DNA from: Pseudocercospora fijiensis CIRAD86
Taxonomy: Eukaryota; Ascomycota; Dothideomycetes; Mycosphaerellales; Mycosphaerellaceae
Assembly: GCF_000340215.1 (NCBI RefSeq)
Contig: NW_006921540.1
Location: 3,487,402-3,551,401, forward strand
Direction: 5' to 3'
Length of the DNA stretch: 64,000 bases
Shown: one piece after another, positions 53,255-63,920 of the stretch
How positions within the stretch are numbered: the first letter of the stretch is position 1
How the letters are laid out: every line of letters starts with the position of its first letter
The notes under the pieces: generated by a model
Told to the model about the DNA's origin: nothing
What the model saw: only the letters and a program-made list of their open reading frames with translations
Databases searched by the model: none
Translations under genes and position numbers: made by a program

Positions 53255-56200
53255 CTAATAGTACCCCGGGGGTAGCATTGTTCCTAGGCGACATTATAGG
53301 CCCTTAGCCTTCTTCTTGTTCTTTACACTAGTCTAATACTTATCTAATAACTCAGTTATGTCTTTAAAAGAGGCTTTAGCTTCCTACGAGTCCTATTTAG
53401 GTAAATAGCCTTGCTATCTTAATAGGTACTCCTTCTTGCCTTTCCTAGTCCGGTACTATAGGATACGTTCTATAGACTATAGCTCTTTACTATCCGCTAG
53501 TATATCTTCGTGTTTAGTAGGGGCTTGATCCCCCTCGCGTAGGTAATATAGCTTAAGGAGGGATATATAGAAGGTATTATAGATAGTATAATAAGGAGGA
53601 AGCTATAACTAATAGGCCTATACGGAGGAGCCCTTAACTTCTCGAATACGGAATAGACTAATGTATCTTAGTGCGAGCTTAGGCCTTGTTTTACCGTTAG
53701 GTAATAGGTGCTTGCGGATGCGGAGGTTCTTAGTGCTTAGTATAACTATATCGCCTTGCTTAACGGTTATCGGTGTGTAATGTTTGTCGTAATAGGCCTT
53801 CTAATAGGCCTAGGCCTTTGCTAGTTTATTAGCTATCTTAGCGTAAATCTCTCGCATCTTTTGAACCCTCTTAATAGCCGCTAGTGTCTTAGGTATTGGT
53901 ACTTAACACGCTTCCCTTTCCTTACGCTCGGCCTCGAGCGAGGTAAATAGGTCTTATAGTAAGGCAGCGTTCTAGCCTATTATAGCAAAATAAGGGGAGA
54001 CCTTAGTAGATAAGTAGACACTGTTATTATACACGAATTTAGCTAGTTATAGGAGGTTGACCTAGTCCTCGGGGTTCTTATTAATGTAACTGCGTAGGTA
54101 CTGCTATAGGGCAGCATTCTGCCTCTCTGTTTAACCGTTAGTCTATAGATAGAAGGCTGTTAATAGCCGATGCTTTAGTCTTAGCTATAGGCATATTTCG
54201 CTCTAATAGTGCGATATGAATGTCGTACCCCTATCGGAGACTATCCCCTTAGGGGTTCCCTAATAGGTGCAGAAGATGTTAGTCTATAGCGCCTCTACTA
54301 TATTAATAGCAGTCTAATCCTTGCGCGCCGGGATGTATCGAGCGCCTTTAGTAAATCGATCTACTATAACAAGGATAGCATTATACACGTCCTTGCTACC
54401 CCTACGCCTAGTAGGTAGAAGGCCTATAATAAAGTCTATTGTTAGCTTAGCAAATAGCTTCTTCGGAATAGGGAGCGAAGACAACTCGCCGAACGGTAAG
54501 TACTTCGGTGCTTTAACTCGCTAGTATACTATACAGGTCTATATATACTCCTTTATATACCGCTTACTATTTAGCTAGTAGTATATACGCGATAGTAACT
54601 CGTACGACCTCTCTATGCTATAGTAACTAGCGAGTTTACTATTATAGTGCCTCTTTAAAAGCTCTTGTCTAATCGATTGTTTAGCGGGGACATAGTATCT
54701 GCCCTTAAACTTTAAGTAACCTTTATCGTCGATCGACTAATTGTTATTACTCTTACTAGATCGAGTCGCCCGTCTACTTACAAGCTTATTAATACGCTCG
54801 ATAGTAAAGGCGTCCCTCTACTAAGCACGTAATAGCTTATCTATAAACGATTAACTATCCCTATTTGTAAGGTTATTTAATAGCACCCTCGCTATCGAAC
54901 GAGGTACGCATTATATACATCTAATAGCACTAGTAGCCGGATTAACTGCATTAGTGCTTTAATCGCTATTACTATATATAGCGATATCGACTAGGGAGTT
55001 ATTATAACTTCTCCTATCTGTGTCCTTAGCTCTTGCCTTAATACGCACTATTAATATAGCAAGAGTATTAATATGCTTTAAGCCGTCGCGGAGTCCGGTA
55101 AGCCGCTTATCCTACGCGTGCTTATTAACAATACGGGCTATAGCAATCTTATGCTGCAGGGTTAGAAACAAAGAATTGATGTATTAGGTCTCGCTATCGT
55201 AATTAGGTCGCCTCGATAGGCTATCGGCAGGGTTACTTACGCCTAGCCAGTATAATATATTAAAATCAAACCTAGCGAGGTAGACGGCCTATCTTGCCTA
55301 TCGACCTATAACTCTAGTAACCTTAGTAATACTACGGAGGTTGTTATAGTCCGTATAGACCTGTATTATATATTAAGCCCTATCGAGGTAGTGCCTCTAG
55401 TGCTTAAAGGCCTCGATAATAGCTAGGAGCTCTTACTCGTAGGTCTCGTAGCGACGCTTAGTATTAATTATCTTCCGCGAGAAGAAGGCAATCGGGTGCT
55501 AGTAATAGTTATTATCTAATTGCTAGGACATAATAGCCGATATAGCGAACTATAAAGCGTTAGTCTCAATTCGGATCTACTTGTTTAGTACGAAATAGTA
55601 TAATAAGGGGACTTTAGTAAAGCGTCGCTTTAGACCGTTAAAAGCGGCTTGTACCTTGTTAGTCTATTTGAATTCCCTAGTCGGGTTGGCCTTAGTTTTA
55701 GTAAGCTTAGTTAGGGGCATTACATGCCTCGAATAGCCCTTAATAAACCGGCGGTAGAAGTTAGCAAAACCGAGGAATAATTGAAGCTCTTTAATACTAG
55801 TAGGTATTAGCTACTTAGTAATAGTCTTAATCTAGTTAGGATTAGCCTTAACACCCTTAGTCGATACGAGGAAGCTAAGAAAGGACACCTCTTTAGTAGT
55901 AAAGGTGCATTTAGAAGGTTTGCAATATAAGCTATAGGCTCGTAGGCGATCGAGTACCTTACGGACTATAGCCTAGTGCTCCGTAATATTAGGGGAGTAT
56001 ATATAAACTAGGATGTTATCTAGGTAAACTATATAGAGGTAGTCTAATAGACCCGAAAGGGCCCGATTAATATAGGACTAGAATGTTATAGGGGCGTTTG
56101 CTAGACTAAATAGCATAACTAAGTACTCGAAATAGCTATAGCGAGTGCGAAAGGCTATCTTCTATTTATCGCCCTTACGAATACGGATGCGGTAATAGGC

Positions 56201-57230
56201 GTCCTTAATGTCTAATATAGTATAGTAGTAGGCACTAGAAAGGCGATCGAGAGTCTCGTTAATAAGTAGAAGTAGACAGCGGTCTTTAATAGTAACAGCA
56301 TTAAGCCCTCTATAATTAATATATAAACGCAGGCCGCTATCCTTCTTTAGTACGAATAGGATAGGTACACTAGTAGGGCTGTTGCTGTATTAAATTCGAC
56401 TATTAGCTAGGTTTTCCTCTAGATACTTACGCAGTATAGCAAGCTCTCGTTTACTAAGGTTATAGAGGGGGCTAAAAGGAACCTCCTTGCCCTCTATAAT
56501 ATCAATCTTATAATCCGTCTCTTTAAATATAGGCAATGTCGATGCTAGATAGTGTTTGAATATATTAATACAGGTCTCCCGAATAGGTTCTAGTATGCGC
56601 TTAAGTTGTTTAGGATCTATGCTATTAGAGGGCACTAGCTCATCGTTATTACTACCGAGTAGGTCGGTAGTCGGATTAGCTAAGGCAGGTATTAGGTTGC
56701 TAATAAACAGGACCCTAATATCGTTAGGGTACTCGCTAATATTAATGTGTTTAATATCCTCTTTCCTAGCGATTCTAAATCGCTACTTCTAGAGGCCTAG
56801 GTCTATAGCTATAGCGTAGTACTTAAGAACAGGGTTGCTAATAACAATAGTAGCTCCCCTATACAGGTTGTCTATATCTACTACGTAGGTAGTAAAGTCT
56901 AGTAGGCGTTCATTTCCGAGGTCGTCCTTTAGAGCTATAGGAATATAGTAGGCCCTATAGGTCAAGTGCCGAGCGTTATTAAACTAAGCAAGGGTTAGTA
57001 GGTTAGTCCTCGGCAGTTGTCGAAGGTCTAATTGCTTAGCTAGGCGATAGCTAATAAGGGCACTAACTGAATTTCCTAGATCTAGCATAACCTTAGTTTA
57101 ATAGCTAGTGCCCTTCGTGTCCTATATAAGGTAGGAGCGTATTATAGCTAGCACAATGTCGATAGTCTTACGCCGCATAAGGCTAATAGTTAGTACGGCG
57201 CTTACTCTTTTTTCGACTAATTAAAAGAGC
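53255..57230 (-). pseudogene. Chromovirus pol: protease, RT, RNase H, integrase, chromodomain
   Basis: Minus-strand frame with RIP-type stops. The RT entry is clear at 56,390-56,520 (YKIDIIEGKEVPFSPLYNLSKREL, then LRKYLEENLANSRI). The catalytic site at about 56,020 reads YLDNILVY in place of YxDD, then KPSKCTFTTKEVSFLSFLVS. The integrase core shows VDRFTKGARYIPA and GIVSDRGTTFISHY (about 54,215-54,390), and LLTAFYLQTNG-TER, where Asn replaces the Asp of QTDGQTER. The C-terminus at about 53,340-53,450 reads EYLIK..GYLPK.DS-EAKASF, a chromodomain. It ends ...GTMLPPGYY at a TAG (53,255-53,257) inside the 23-bp palindrome. The Asn replacements at catalytic or conserved Asp codons fit TG-to-TA change. 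Confidence 0.88.
53257..53279. repeat. 23-bp palindrome, copy 6 (end of chromovirus pol)
   Basis: AATAGTACCCC-GGGGGTAGCATT. On the coding (minus) strand it is preceded by CTAGGAACA, the same context as in the inverted 12.3-kb copy (63,898-63,920). It overlaps the last codons of pol. Confidence 0.8.
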
Positions 57231-58640
57231 CGACTAGGGTAGTATTAGCGGCTAAAAGATGTTTCCTATACTTAGCGGAAGCACGGTTAATTCGGGCCTA
57301 GTCCTTAGGTTTGTCGCATTAGCCTAGTAGATAGCTAGTGCTATTACAATTAAAGCACTTCAATCCGGTCGAGAGATTATTACCGTAGCTATTGTTACTA
57401 CTATTATTAGTCGAGCGGTTAGTATTATAGGGATACGAGCCCCTTCTACGGCCCCTATCGCGGCCTCCTCTATATAGCCGGCGGCTACGGCCTCTTCTAC
57501 GGTCATTGTTACTGTTCCTATTGTTAGTATTGTTATTATAGTAGGAACCTTAATTTCCTCTATAGCTACTACGATTGCCGCGGTTAGTACTAGCTAGCCG
57601 GATCCTCGATTCTAGTCGTTATTAGAGCTAGACAGCTCGTTCGGCTGTTTCCACTTCGACTATAAATTAAATACGTATTAGGTTAGCTTATTCGAACACA
57701 CGGCGACGGTCTAATTCGAGGATAAGTTCCTATTTAAGTTTTAGGCGTATTTCCGAGATCTATATAGAATTAGTCTTAGGCGGAAGGTTATCCTCGAGGG
57801 TCTTTAAATAGGCTTTAAATAAGCGAGCCGATTGATTAGTCTTCTGTTTAGCTCGAAGATATAGGTCCTAAGCATGTTGTTGCCTTAGTATAGGGTTTCT
57901 AAGGGTTTCTAGTATAATGGTTTTGTAGGTCTGCTACTAAATAGCGGTCTAGTCGTCGAGGGAGTCGAAATAGTTATCCTATATACGCTTTAGGTCGCTA
58001 TTAATATACTATATAGCATATACGACTAAGGAATAGTCGTCTAGTAGCGCTCTTAGTACGTTGCGCTAGTTAAGTTTACAGTTACGAATGTAGTCGTTAT
58101 ACTACTTTCGACTAGATCCGTTAAACACGGTATAGTCCTTAAGTTTAGCGTCCTTCTTTTAGATAGGTAGTAAAGAAGGTCCCGCTATTAGTTTAGTTGT
58201 TGGGGCTTCCTAAAGGCGACAGAGCTCGAGGAGATTATCCTTTAGCTATTGTTCTTAACGTAGGGTAGTAAGCCTGTTTTAAGTAGCTTCTTAAAGTCTC
58301 CCTAATAGTTGAGGGCTAAAGGCTAGTTAGCTATATCGTCGATTAACAATGTTGTTAAGAATGTCGTTAATAGGCAACTCTAGGTCGTTACCTAGAATTA
58401 TAGGTTCTTCGGTAGGCCTAGTAGTAGGCTCTTTAGTAGGTGCTCTAGTAGGCACTTTAGTAGGCACTTTAGCAGGCACTATACTACTAGCATTGTCGTT
58501 GCTAGCGCTGCTAGCGGCGCCGCGATTGTTGTTTCGTAATAAGCCGGCTATTATAATAAGGGGTAGCACTAATAATATATTATTAGCCCCTAAGATGCGG
58601 ATATAGCGGAATTAGTAGATATCGGTCTAGTATGCTTAAC
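57231..58640 (-). pseudogene. Chromovirus gag
   Basis: The minus strand encodes a Pro/Thr repeat region (VPTKVPTRAPTKEPTTRPTEE, 58,400-58,490, here one residue over-short of full length) and then FNGSSRKQYNDYIRNCKLN and FKAYLKTLEDNLPP, standard for Ty3/gypsy capsids. A zinc-knuckle remnant lies near 57,310-57,365 (C-F-N-C with downstream residues changed), flanked by Arg/Gly-rich sequence (57,420-57,600). The start is not fixed because RIP removes ATG codons. Confidence 0.75.
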
Positions 58641-58824
58641 TTAGTGTAATAGGCCGTATAGAAGGCCTTGCTTAATAATTGGTACGGTTGTTTCGATAGA
58701 ATAGTACGTATAGGTCCCGTTCTTCGGGCGCAATATAGTTAGATTAGTCTTATTCGTAGCTATACCGCTAAAAGCTTGAAATAAGGACTATCTAGCTGCT
58801 GCCCTTAAAGGATAGATCGAATAC

Positions 58825-59023
58825 TGTATAAGAAGGGTATATTAGTAGGTAGATAGGGTAGTAGTAGGTACGAGTAGTATTCGATAGAGATCTAAGAGAA
58901 GAGGGAGGAAGGCAGGCTAGTTAGCCCAACGCCAAGCGCTAAGCCCTGCCTAAGGCATTAAGACCCTAGCTTTACTCGAGCCTAGTTACATACTAATCAC
59001 GTGTAACCTCTTTAGTCCTAATA
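58825..59023 (-). repeat. 5' LTR of the chromovirus (right end)
   Basis: 199 bp from TGTATAAGAAGGG to CCTAATA. It keeps more CA/TG than the left LTR (for example CCAACGCCAAG, CACGTG), so the two LTRs were mutated to different degrees. Confidence 0.93.
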
Positions 59024-59028
59024 GATAT
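59024..59028. repeat. Target-site duplication GATAT, right
   Basis: Identical to 51,885-51,889. Confidence 0.85.
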
Positions 59029-59765
59029 ACGATAATAAAATAGGGCCTATCTAACTAATTATAGCTAACGAAATAGGCTTGTTTTACTAAATTAACGTAG
59101 ATTTAATTAACGACTAGTAGGCGTTAATATCGACGCGCTTAACTACTATTACTATATACTACCTTCTACTTATTAGCTAGTATAGGGAGAGCCCTATATT
59201 CTGCCTCCGAGAGAGGCTTAGAAGCCTTCTAGTATCTACTATAGCGCTCTAGAGGATAGAGAATATAAGTAGGAATATAGTATATCGACTAGAACGCTAT
59301 AGTAAGCTAGCCTCTATTCTAATAAACTTATTACCTAACCTATTAACAAATTATTAGACTAGTAGCCTAGTATTAGCTTCGTATAGCTAGCCGGCTAATT
59401 ACGGCGCGCTAAGAGCCTATAATATACCGACGCTATATAAGCTTACTATTCTTTTTCTAGGATAGCGATTATCTCCTAAGAACGTAAAATACGCCTAGCC
59501 TCCTATCTCTACTATATATAGATTCTTATAATCTAACTTATAAGACATAGTTTACTAGCCTATCTATAAAGCATTTATACTAGTACTATATACTATCTAT
59601 ATAAACAAGCTTATTTTCGAGACTACTAACGTAGATATAATAGGGATAAAGAAGGCTAATAGTCGCTAGTATCGCAGACTATAGAGAAAGCTTATCGAAG
59701 CGACCCTTACTAATATAACATATCTCCTAGGCTCTAGTATTCCGAAGGAACACTAGTTGTAGAAC
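59029..59765. other. RIP-degraded right flank of the chromovirus
   Basis: No gene recognised. Composition switches to normal within about 15 bp of the kinase stop codon. Confidence 0.5.
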
Positions 59766-59769
59766 ACAT

Positions 59770-60606
59770 CTAGGCTAAAGTGGAAATAACTGAGCTAGTT
59801 TCCTCGTCTGCTAGAGATAGCGAGTCAAAATCGAGCACGGCTCTTGCTTTCTCCGAAATCAAAGCTTCGAGATCTGTCACAACTTCGTCTGCAGACGCAT
59901 ACACACCCTCCCAGCATTTATAGACAATCCTGCTAGCGAGCGAATCATCGAGAGGCGGGAATTGGTGTGACGCGAAACGTTCCGTAATGACAGTCTCGTC
60001 CGCAAACGTGTCCAGATCAGGGAAAGGCTCATGGCCTTGCATGATGTAGTATATCGTAGAGCCCATGGCGAAGATGTCTGTCATTACATCGGCCTCGTCC
60101 TCTGCTTTACCAGGCATGCGCGACTTCGCATTCTCGCGGACCCCACTATTGACGCAAATGCTGCCATCTGAGCGTAGGATGCGTCCTTGGAAGTCACAGA
60201 GACAGACATTGAACTAATCGTCGAGGAGAAGGTTCGTGGCGTTCAAGTCGCAGTGGAGCACGTCGCGTTGGTGAATAAAAGCGATAGCTTCGGAGGTCTG
60301 TAACGCCCATTTTAGCCTGCGCGCCGTAGGTTGCGTGGAATTTTGCTGAAGAAGTCTTGCAAGCGAACCGTTGCTTGCGAAGTCTAGGAGCAGACCATGC
60401 TCAGTTCTGCCTTTGAACCCCAGGATGCGAGAATGACGACCAAGGTGCTCATATATTTTGGCTTCAAGCTCGAGGTAGGATAGCTCCTCCGGGTCGTGCG
60501 GGAACTTCAGAACAGTCTCGTTGTCAACAAGACCAATGTAGTTTGAGCCACTAGTAGCAAGTATACGGGAGACTCCGTCGGGATAGTAGGCTTTAACAAC
60601 AAACAT
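59770..60606 (-). pseudogene. Protein-kinase-like gene with one in-frame TAG
   Basis: From ATG at 60,606 (MFVVKAYYPDG) 278 codons precede the final TAG; codon 131 is also TAG (60,214-60,216). Kinase features: SGSNYIG (loop region), VLKFP (Lys 34), ELEAKIYEHL (helix C Glu), HGLLLDFASNGSL (hinge), HCDLNATNLLL (catalytic loop 118-128, HRD as HCD), then after the stop FNVCLCDFQG (DFG as DFQ, Asp 138), and DIFAMGSTIYYIMQGHEPF. The stop sits where DDQF would be a natural reading; CAG to TAG is a RIP-type change. The catalytic Asp/Asn and metal-binding Asp are present, so the reading before the mutation looks competent. It is smaller than typical kinases and lacks extra domains. Flanks on both sides are RIP-degraded. 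Confidence 0.75.
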
Positions 60607-61729
60607 GCTAAATGATTCTCGCGAAGCTTAGGAGATAGGAAGAGAGCTATTTATCGAGGTTTTAAAAGTTTAGAATAATAGAAACCCCTGCTAGTTAACA
60701 GTGTCTTATATATAAAATATGTCTATACACCGCAGTACGGACGTTCTTTATATACAACTTAGAAGTGTATTACGAGAAAGGCTTTCCTAGGTAGTCGTAT
60801 AACCCTTAATTTTCGCTAACCTATACGGACTTAACTTTACGCTATTAGGACGCGTCTTCTTTATCTCGACTATAGAGCGCTATCTTAGCATACCGTAAGA
60901 GAGTATACCTTAACTTAAAAGTGTATAACTGTGTATAACGTCCTTTGCGAGGCTTTTCGAGACCGCCTCTATAGACGAGATTATAGTCGTAGGCGCAACT
61001 CTATAGCAAAGTATTATATTAGGCGTAAAGGGCGCTAAGTAGTCTTCCTTTAAAATCTGCTATTTCCTAATTAGATTTAAAAAAACCTAAGATATAGTAA
61101 GTATAGTAAGAGTAACTTAAAATTAGCTTATACGAATAAAAGTTAGCTATAAATAAGTATCCTCCCTACTAATAGCCGCCTTAGAATATAGGCTTATATC
61201 CTAATAATATTACTATAATAACTAATTTAAGCGATAATAACGTTCGCCTCGTCCTACTAGATACTTCGAATACTATACTATCTCTTATAAGTGTTCCTAT
61301 TTGCCTATAATCTTGCTTATTTATACTATTCTCGTACTAGTATATAGTATTCTATTATATATAGTAAGAAATAGCTCTATAGTATATATATATCTAAGTC
61401 TTACCGAAGTCTAGTACTTAATATAATTTCCTTTATAGATTATACGCGAGCCGATACTATAGTTGTCTATAAAGTTTATATAGTTTAGTTTATCGTATAG
61501 GACTATTACTATATTTTCGATAATATGCTTTAGAGTTGCTATATAGCTTTTATATATAGAAGTAATATATTGTCTCTCGTATATATTAGAGCGTAGAAGA
61601 GTTGCTAACTAAATGCTTCGCTATATTTTATTAAGATAGGGGTTAAAAAGTCTCGTCGTAGTTTGCTATCTTATTAGGCTTTAGAGTATCTATATATATA
61701 AGAGTATAGATGCCTTACCCTTGCATTTA
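60607..61729. other. RIP-degraded region, no gene seen
   Basis: TA-rich sequence begins immediately upstream of the kinase ATG, so the kinase promoter, if functional, is itself RIP-altered. No ORF or paired repeat was recognised. Confidence 0.5.
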
Positions 61730-62065
61730 AGATCTAGACCCCTCTAAATTCAATTAGATTACTAGGACCCCTAGATTAGATTGAATTAGATTGCTTTAAT
61801 AGGGGCTAGATTAGATTAGATTGAATTGCTAAATTAGTAGGACTAGGCGAGATTAGATTAGATTAAATTGCTAAGCCTACCTAATTTAGCCCTTCTAGCC
61901 CCTTTAGCCTCTAGATTAAATTAGATTGCTTTAAAAAGGGCTAGATTAAATTAGATTATTTTAGAAAGGGGCTAGATTGAATTAAATTATATTGCTTAGT
62001 TAGTAGGAATAAGCCGGATTAAATTAGATTAAATTGCTAAGCTAATCTAGATTACAATCCCGGAT
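61730..62065 (+). repeat. Degenerate GATTA-rich repeats
   Basis: Irregular copies of a unit like GGGGCTAGATTAGATTGAATT followed by GCTTTA or GCTAA recur about eight times. Smaller ATTAGATTA/AATTAAATT units make up each copy. This is not a telomere repeat. It may be a minisatellite or the decayed end of a repeat element. Confidence 0.7.
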
Positions 62066-62099
62066 TAATTATAGACTATACTATCTAAACCCCTCCTAC

Positions 62100-63330
62100 C
62101 GGTTCCCCGCTCCCGTTCGCTTTTTACGCGTTTATTGTTCTAGCGAAGCGGAAGGTACCTAGAATAACTCGAGAAGCTTGCGACGAGAGTTATAGAAGAC
62201 GTCTAGAGCGAGTGCGAAACAGCAATTAGACTAGTAACTTATGCTATAGATTACTACCGATTTTCGATTCTACCTTTACGACTACGTCTTAGCTCCTTAG
62301 GAGTTCTTTTAAAGCTATTTATATAGTTAAAGATCTATTAGCGCTACCTCCTATTAGGCTTGTAGGTATAAAGAATTAAACTGCGACTAGGTATACGTAA
62401 TAGATTAGTAATTAGGGCTAGCTTCCGAACTTTCCGACTAGCTAATTACAAACACACCTAATAATTCTTCGCCTATAAGCCTAAGAATAAGCTATACTAA
62501 ACTAGCCTACGACGTACTACTTTTTCGCAACTACGCAAATATAATAATCTAAATAGCGGAGATTATAGCCCTACTAATTGCGCTTTATTCTACCTACTAA
62601 ACAAGTCTATACGACGTTAGCGTATTAAGTTTTCGCTATTCTACTAAGCCGACTCGACTATAGCTATCCGAATTGCTAGGCGGCTAGCTATACTACTAGA
62701 AATACCTTAATATATAATATACCGCATCGCCTAGCTAATACTTAGAGGTCCTTCGCCTAACGCTAGCGATTATTATTTAAGTAGGCGAAAATTCCGTCCG
62801 ACGCCTACTAACCGCTCTATAGCCTTCGAGAGCAATCGATAACCTTCCTATAGCCGACTCGACACTTCGAGATCCTTCTCTAGCTATTTCCGAACAACTT
62901 TTATAAAGCGATTAAGGGCGCCTAAGTAGTACTTATTATATTATCGCTAGATAGCAGACGCTATTCTAAAGCTAAGGCTAAAATACCTAAAAGTCGCTAC
63001 TAATACCGCTAATACCGCTATAAAAGAAGCTATAGAGCTATTAAGCGAAATTAGTAACATACTAGAATATCTATTCGATGCCGTAGGTTAACTAGTCGTC
63101 GATATATAAGGTAACTATATACGTATTAATAATATAATAGATATAGATATAGACGAAGATAATAATCCGCTTCTAGGCTAGCCTAGCTATCCGACTTAAG
63201 GCCCTATAGGTATACTAATATAGCGTCTGCCTATCCTAACAACTAGTAGCAATCTATTTAGTAATCTCGACGATATAGAGGTACTAGCTAGAATAGAGCA
63301 TATCGGCTAACTATCTCGAGCTACTACAAG
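62100..63330 (+). pseudogene. Possible decayed coding frame ending in a GAA/AGA tract
   Basis: One plus-strand frame, clearest from about 62,870 to 63,330, has only stops that fit Gln/Trp loss and reads helical sequence such as ATNTANTAIKEAIELLSEIS and ILEYLFDAVG, then acidic DIDIDEDNN. No family is recognised. The frame runs into the GAA tract as Arg (AGA) codons. Treat as a weak prediction. Confidence 0.25.
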
Positions 63331-63462
63331 AAGAGGAAGAAGAGGAAGAAGACGAAGAAGAAGAAGAAGACGAAGAAGAAGAAGAAGAAGAAGAAGAAGA
63401 AGAAGAAGAAGAAGAAGAAGAAGAAGAAGAAGAAGAAGAAGAAGAAGAAGAAGAAGAGGAGT
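63325..63462 (+). repeat. GAA trinucleotide tract
   Basis: About 135 bp of almost pure GAA/GAG/GAC triplets, the longest microsatellite in the window. It contains no CA or TG, so RIP cannot act on it. Confidence 0.95.
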
Positions 63463-63501
63463 CTAAGGATAAAGACTAAGGCAAAGAAGATACTAAGCTA
63501 A

Positions 63502-63781
63502 TAAAGGACGGAAACTAACACTACTACTACTACTAGTAGTAATAGTATAGGCTACCGAGGGTAACATAACCTATAGCAATATAGGCAGCTATGTTTAGTA
63601 TAATAGGATAATAAGACGGTTGCTTAGGCTAATAACTAGAGCCCTACAATATAGGCATTATAGAAGTATAATATAAACAATGTACTATACGAGGTTAGTG
63701 CTCTATCTACAATGTAGAAGGAGGCCTCTTATATAGGCTTAAAACTTAGCCTAGGTGTATAGGGCCGGTTACTAGCTAATA
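63502..63781 (-). repeat. LTR of the inverted element (its 3' LTR)
   Basis: 280 bp, reverse complement of the LTRs at 7,820 and 19,818, with scattered transitions and a few indels. The abutting TCCCTCCCTTTCTTC (63,782-63,796) is the polypurine tract read on the other strand. Confidence 0.9.
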
Positions 63782-63897
63782 TCCCTCCCTTTCTTCGTAT
63801 CTAACTAGACACGCTTTACATTGCGCGCTTAAAACAAACAAACAGTTATATAGGGCACCTTAGGCATCTTAGCTAAGGCCATTTTTAGAAACTCTAC

Positions 63898-63920
63898 AAT
63901 AATACCCCCGGGGTAGCATT
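63898..63920. repeat. 23-bp palindrome, copy 7 (inverted element)
   Basis: AATAATACCCC-CGGGGTAGCATT, the counterpart of copy 5. On the element's coding strand it is preceded by CTAGGAACA as in copy 6. Confidence 0.8.

Larger units (their letters stand above)
51890..59023 (-). mobile_element. Complete Ty3/gypsy chromovirus, 7.1 kb
   Basis: Two LTRs of 197 and 199 bp with a 5-bp GATAT duplication enclose, on the minus strand, gag with a zinc knuckle, pol with RT and integrase, and a C-terminal chromodomain. This is the full set of a fungal chromovirus. All frames carry RIP-type stops. The family is different from the 12.3-kb element: LTRs, RT lineage and integrase differ. Confidence 0.92.

Noticed and set aside
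61730..62065. Telomere repeat (TTAGGG)
   Set aside because: Units are GATTA-based and irregular; no TTAGGG runs are present.
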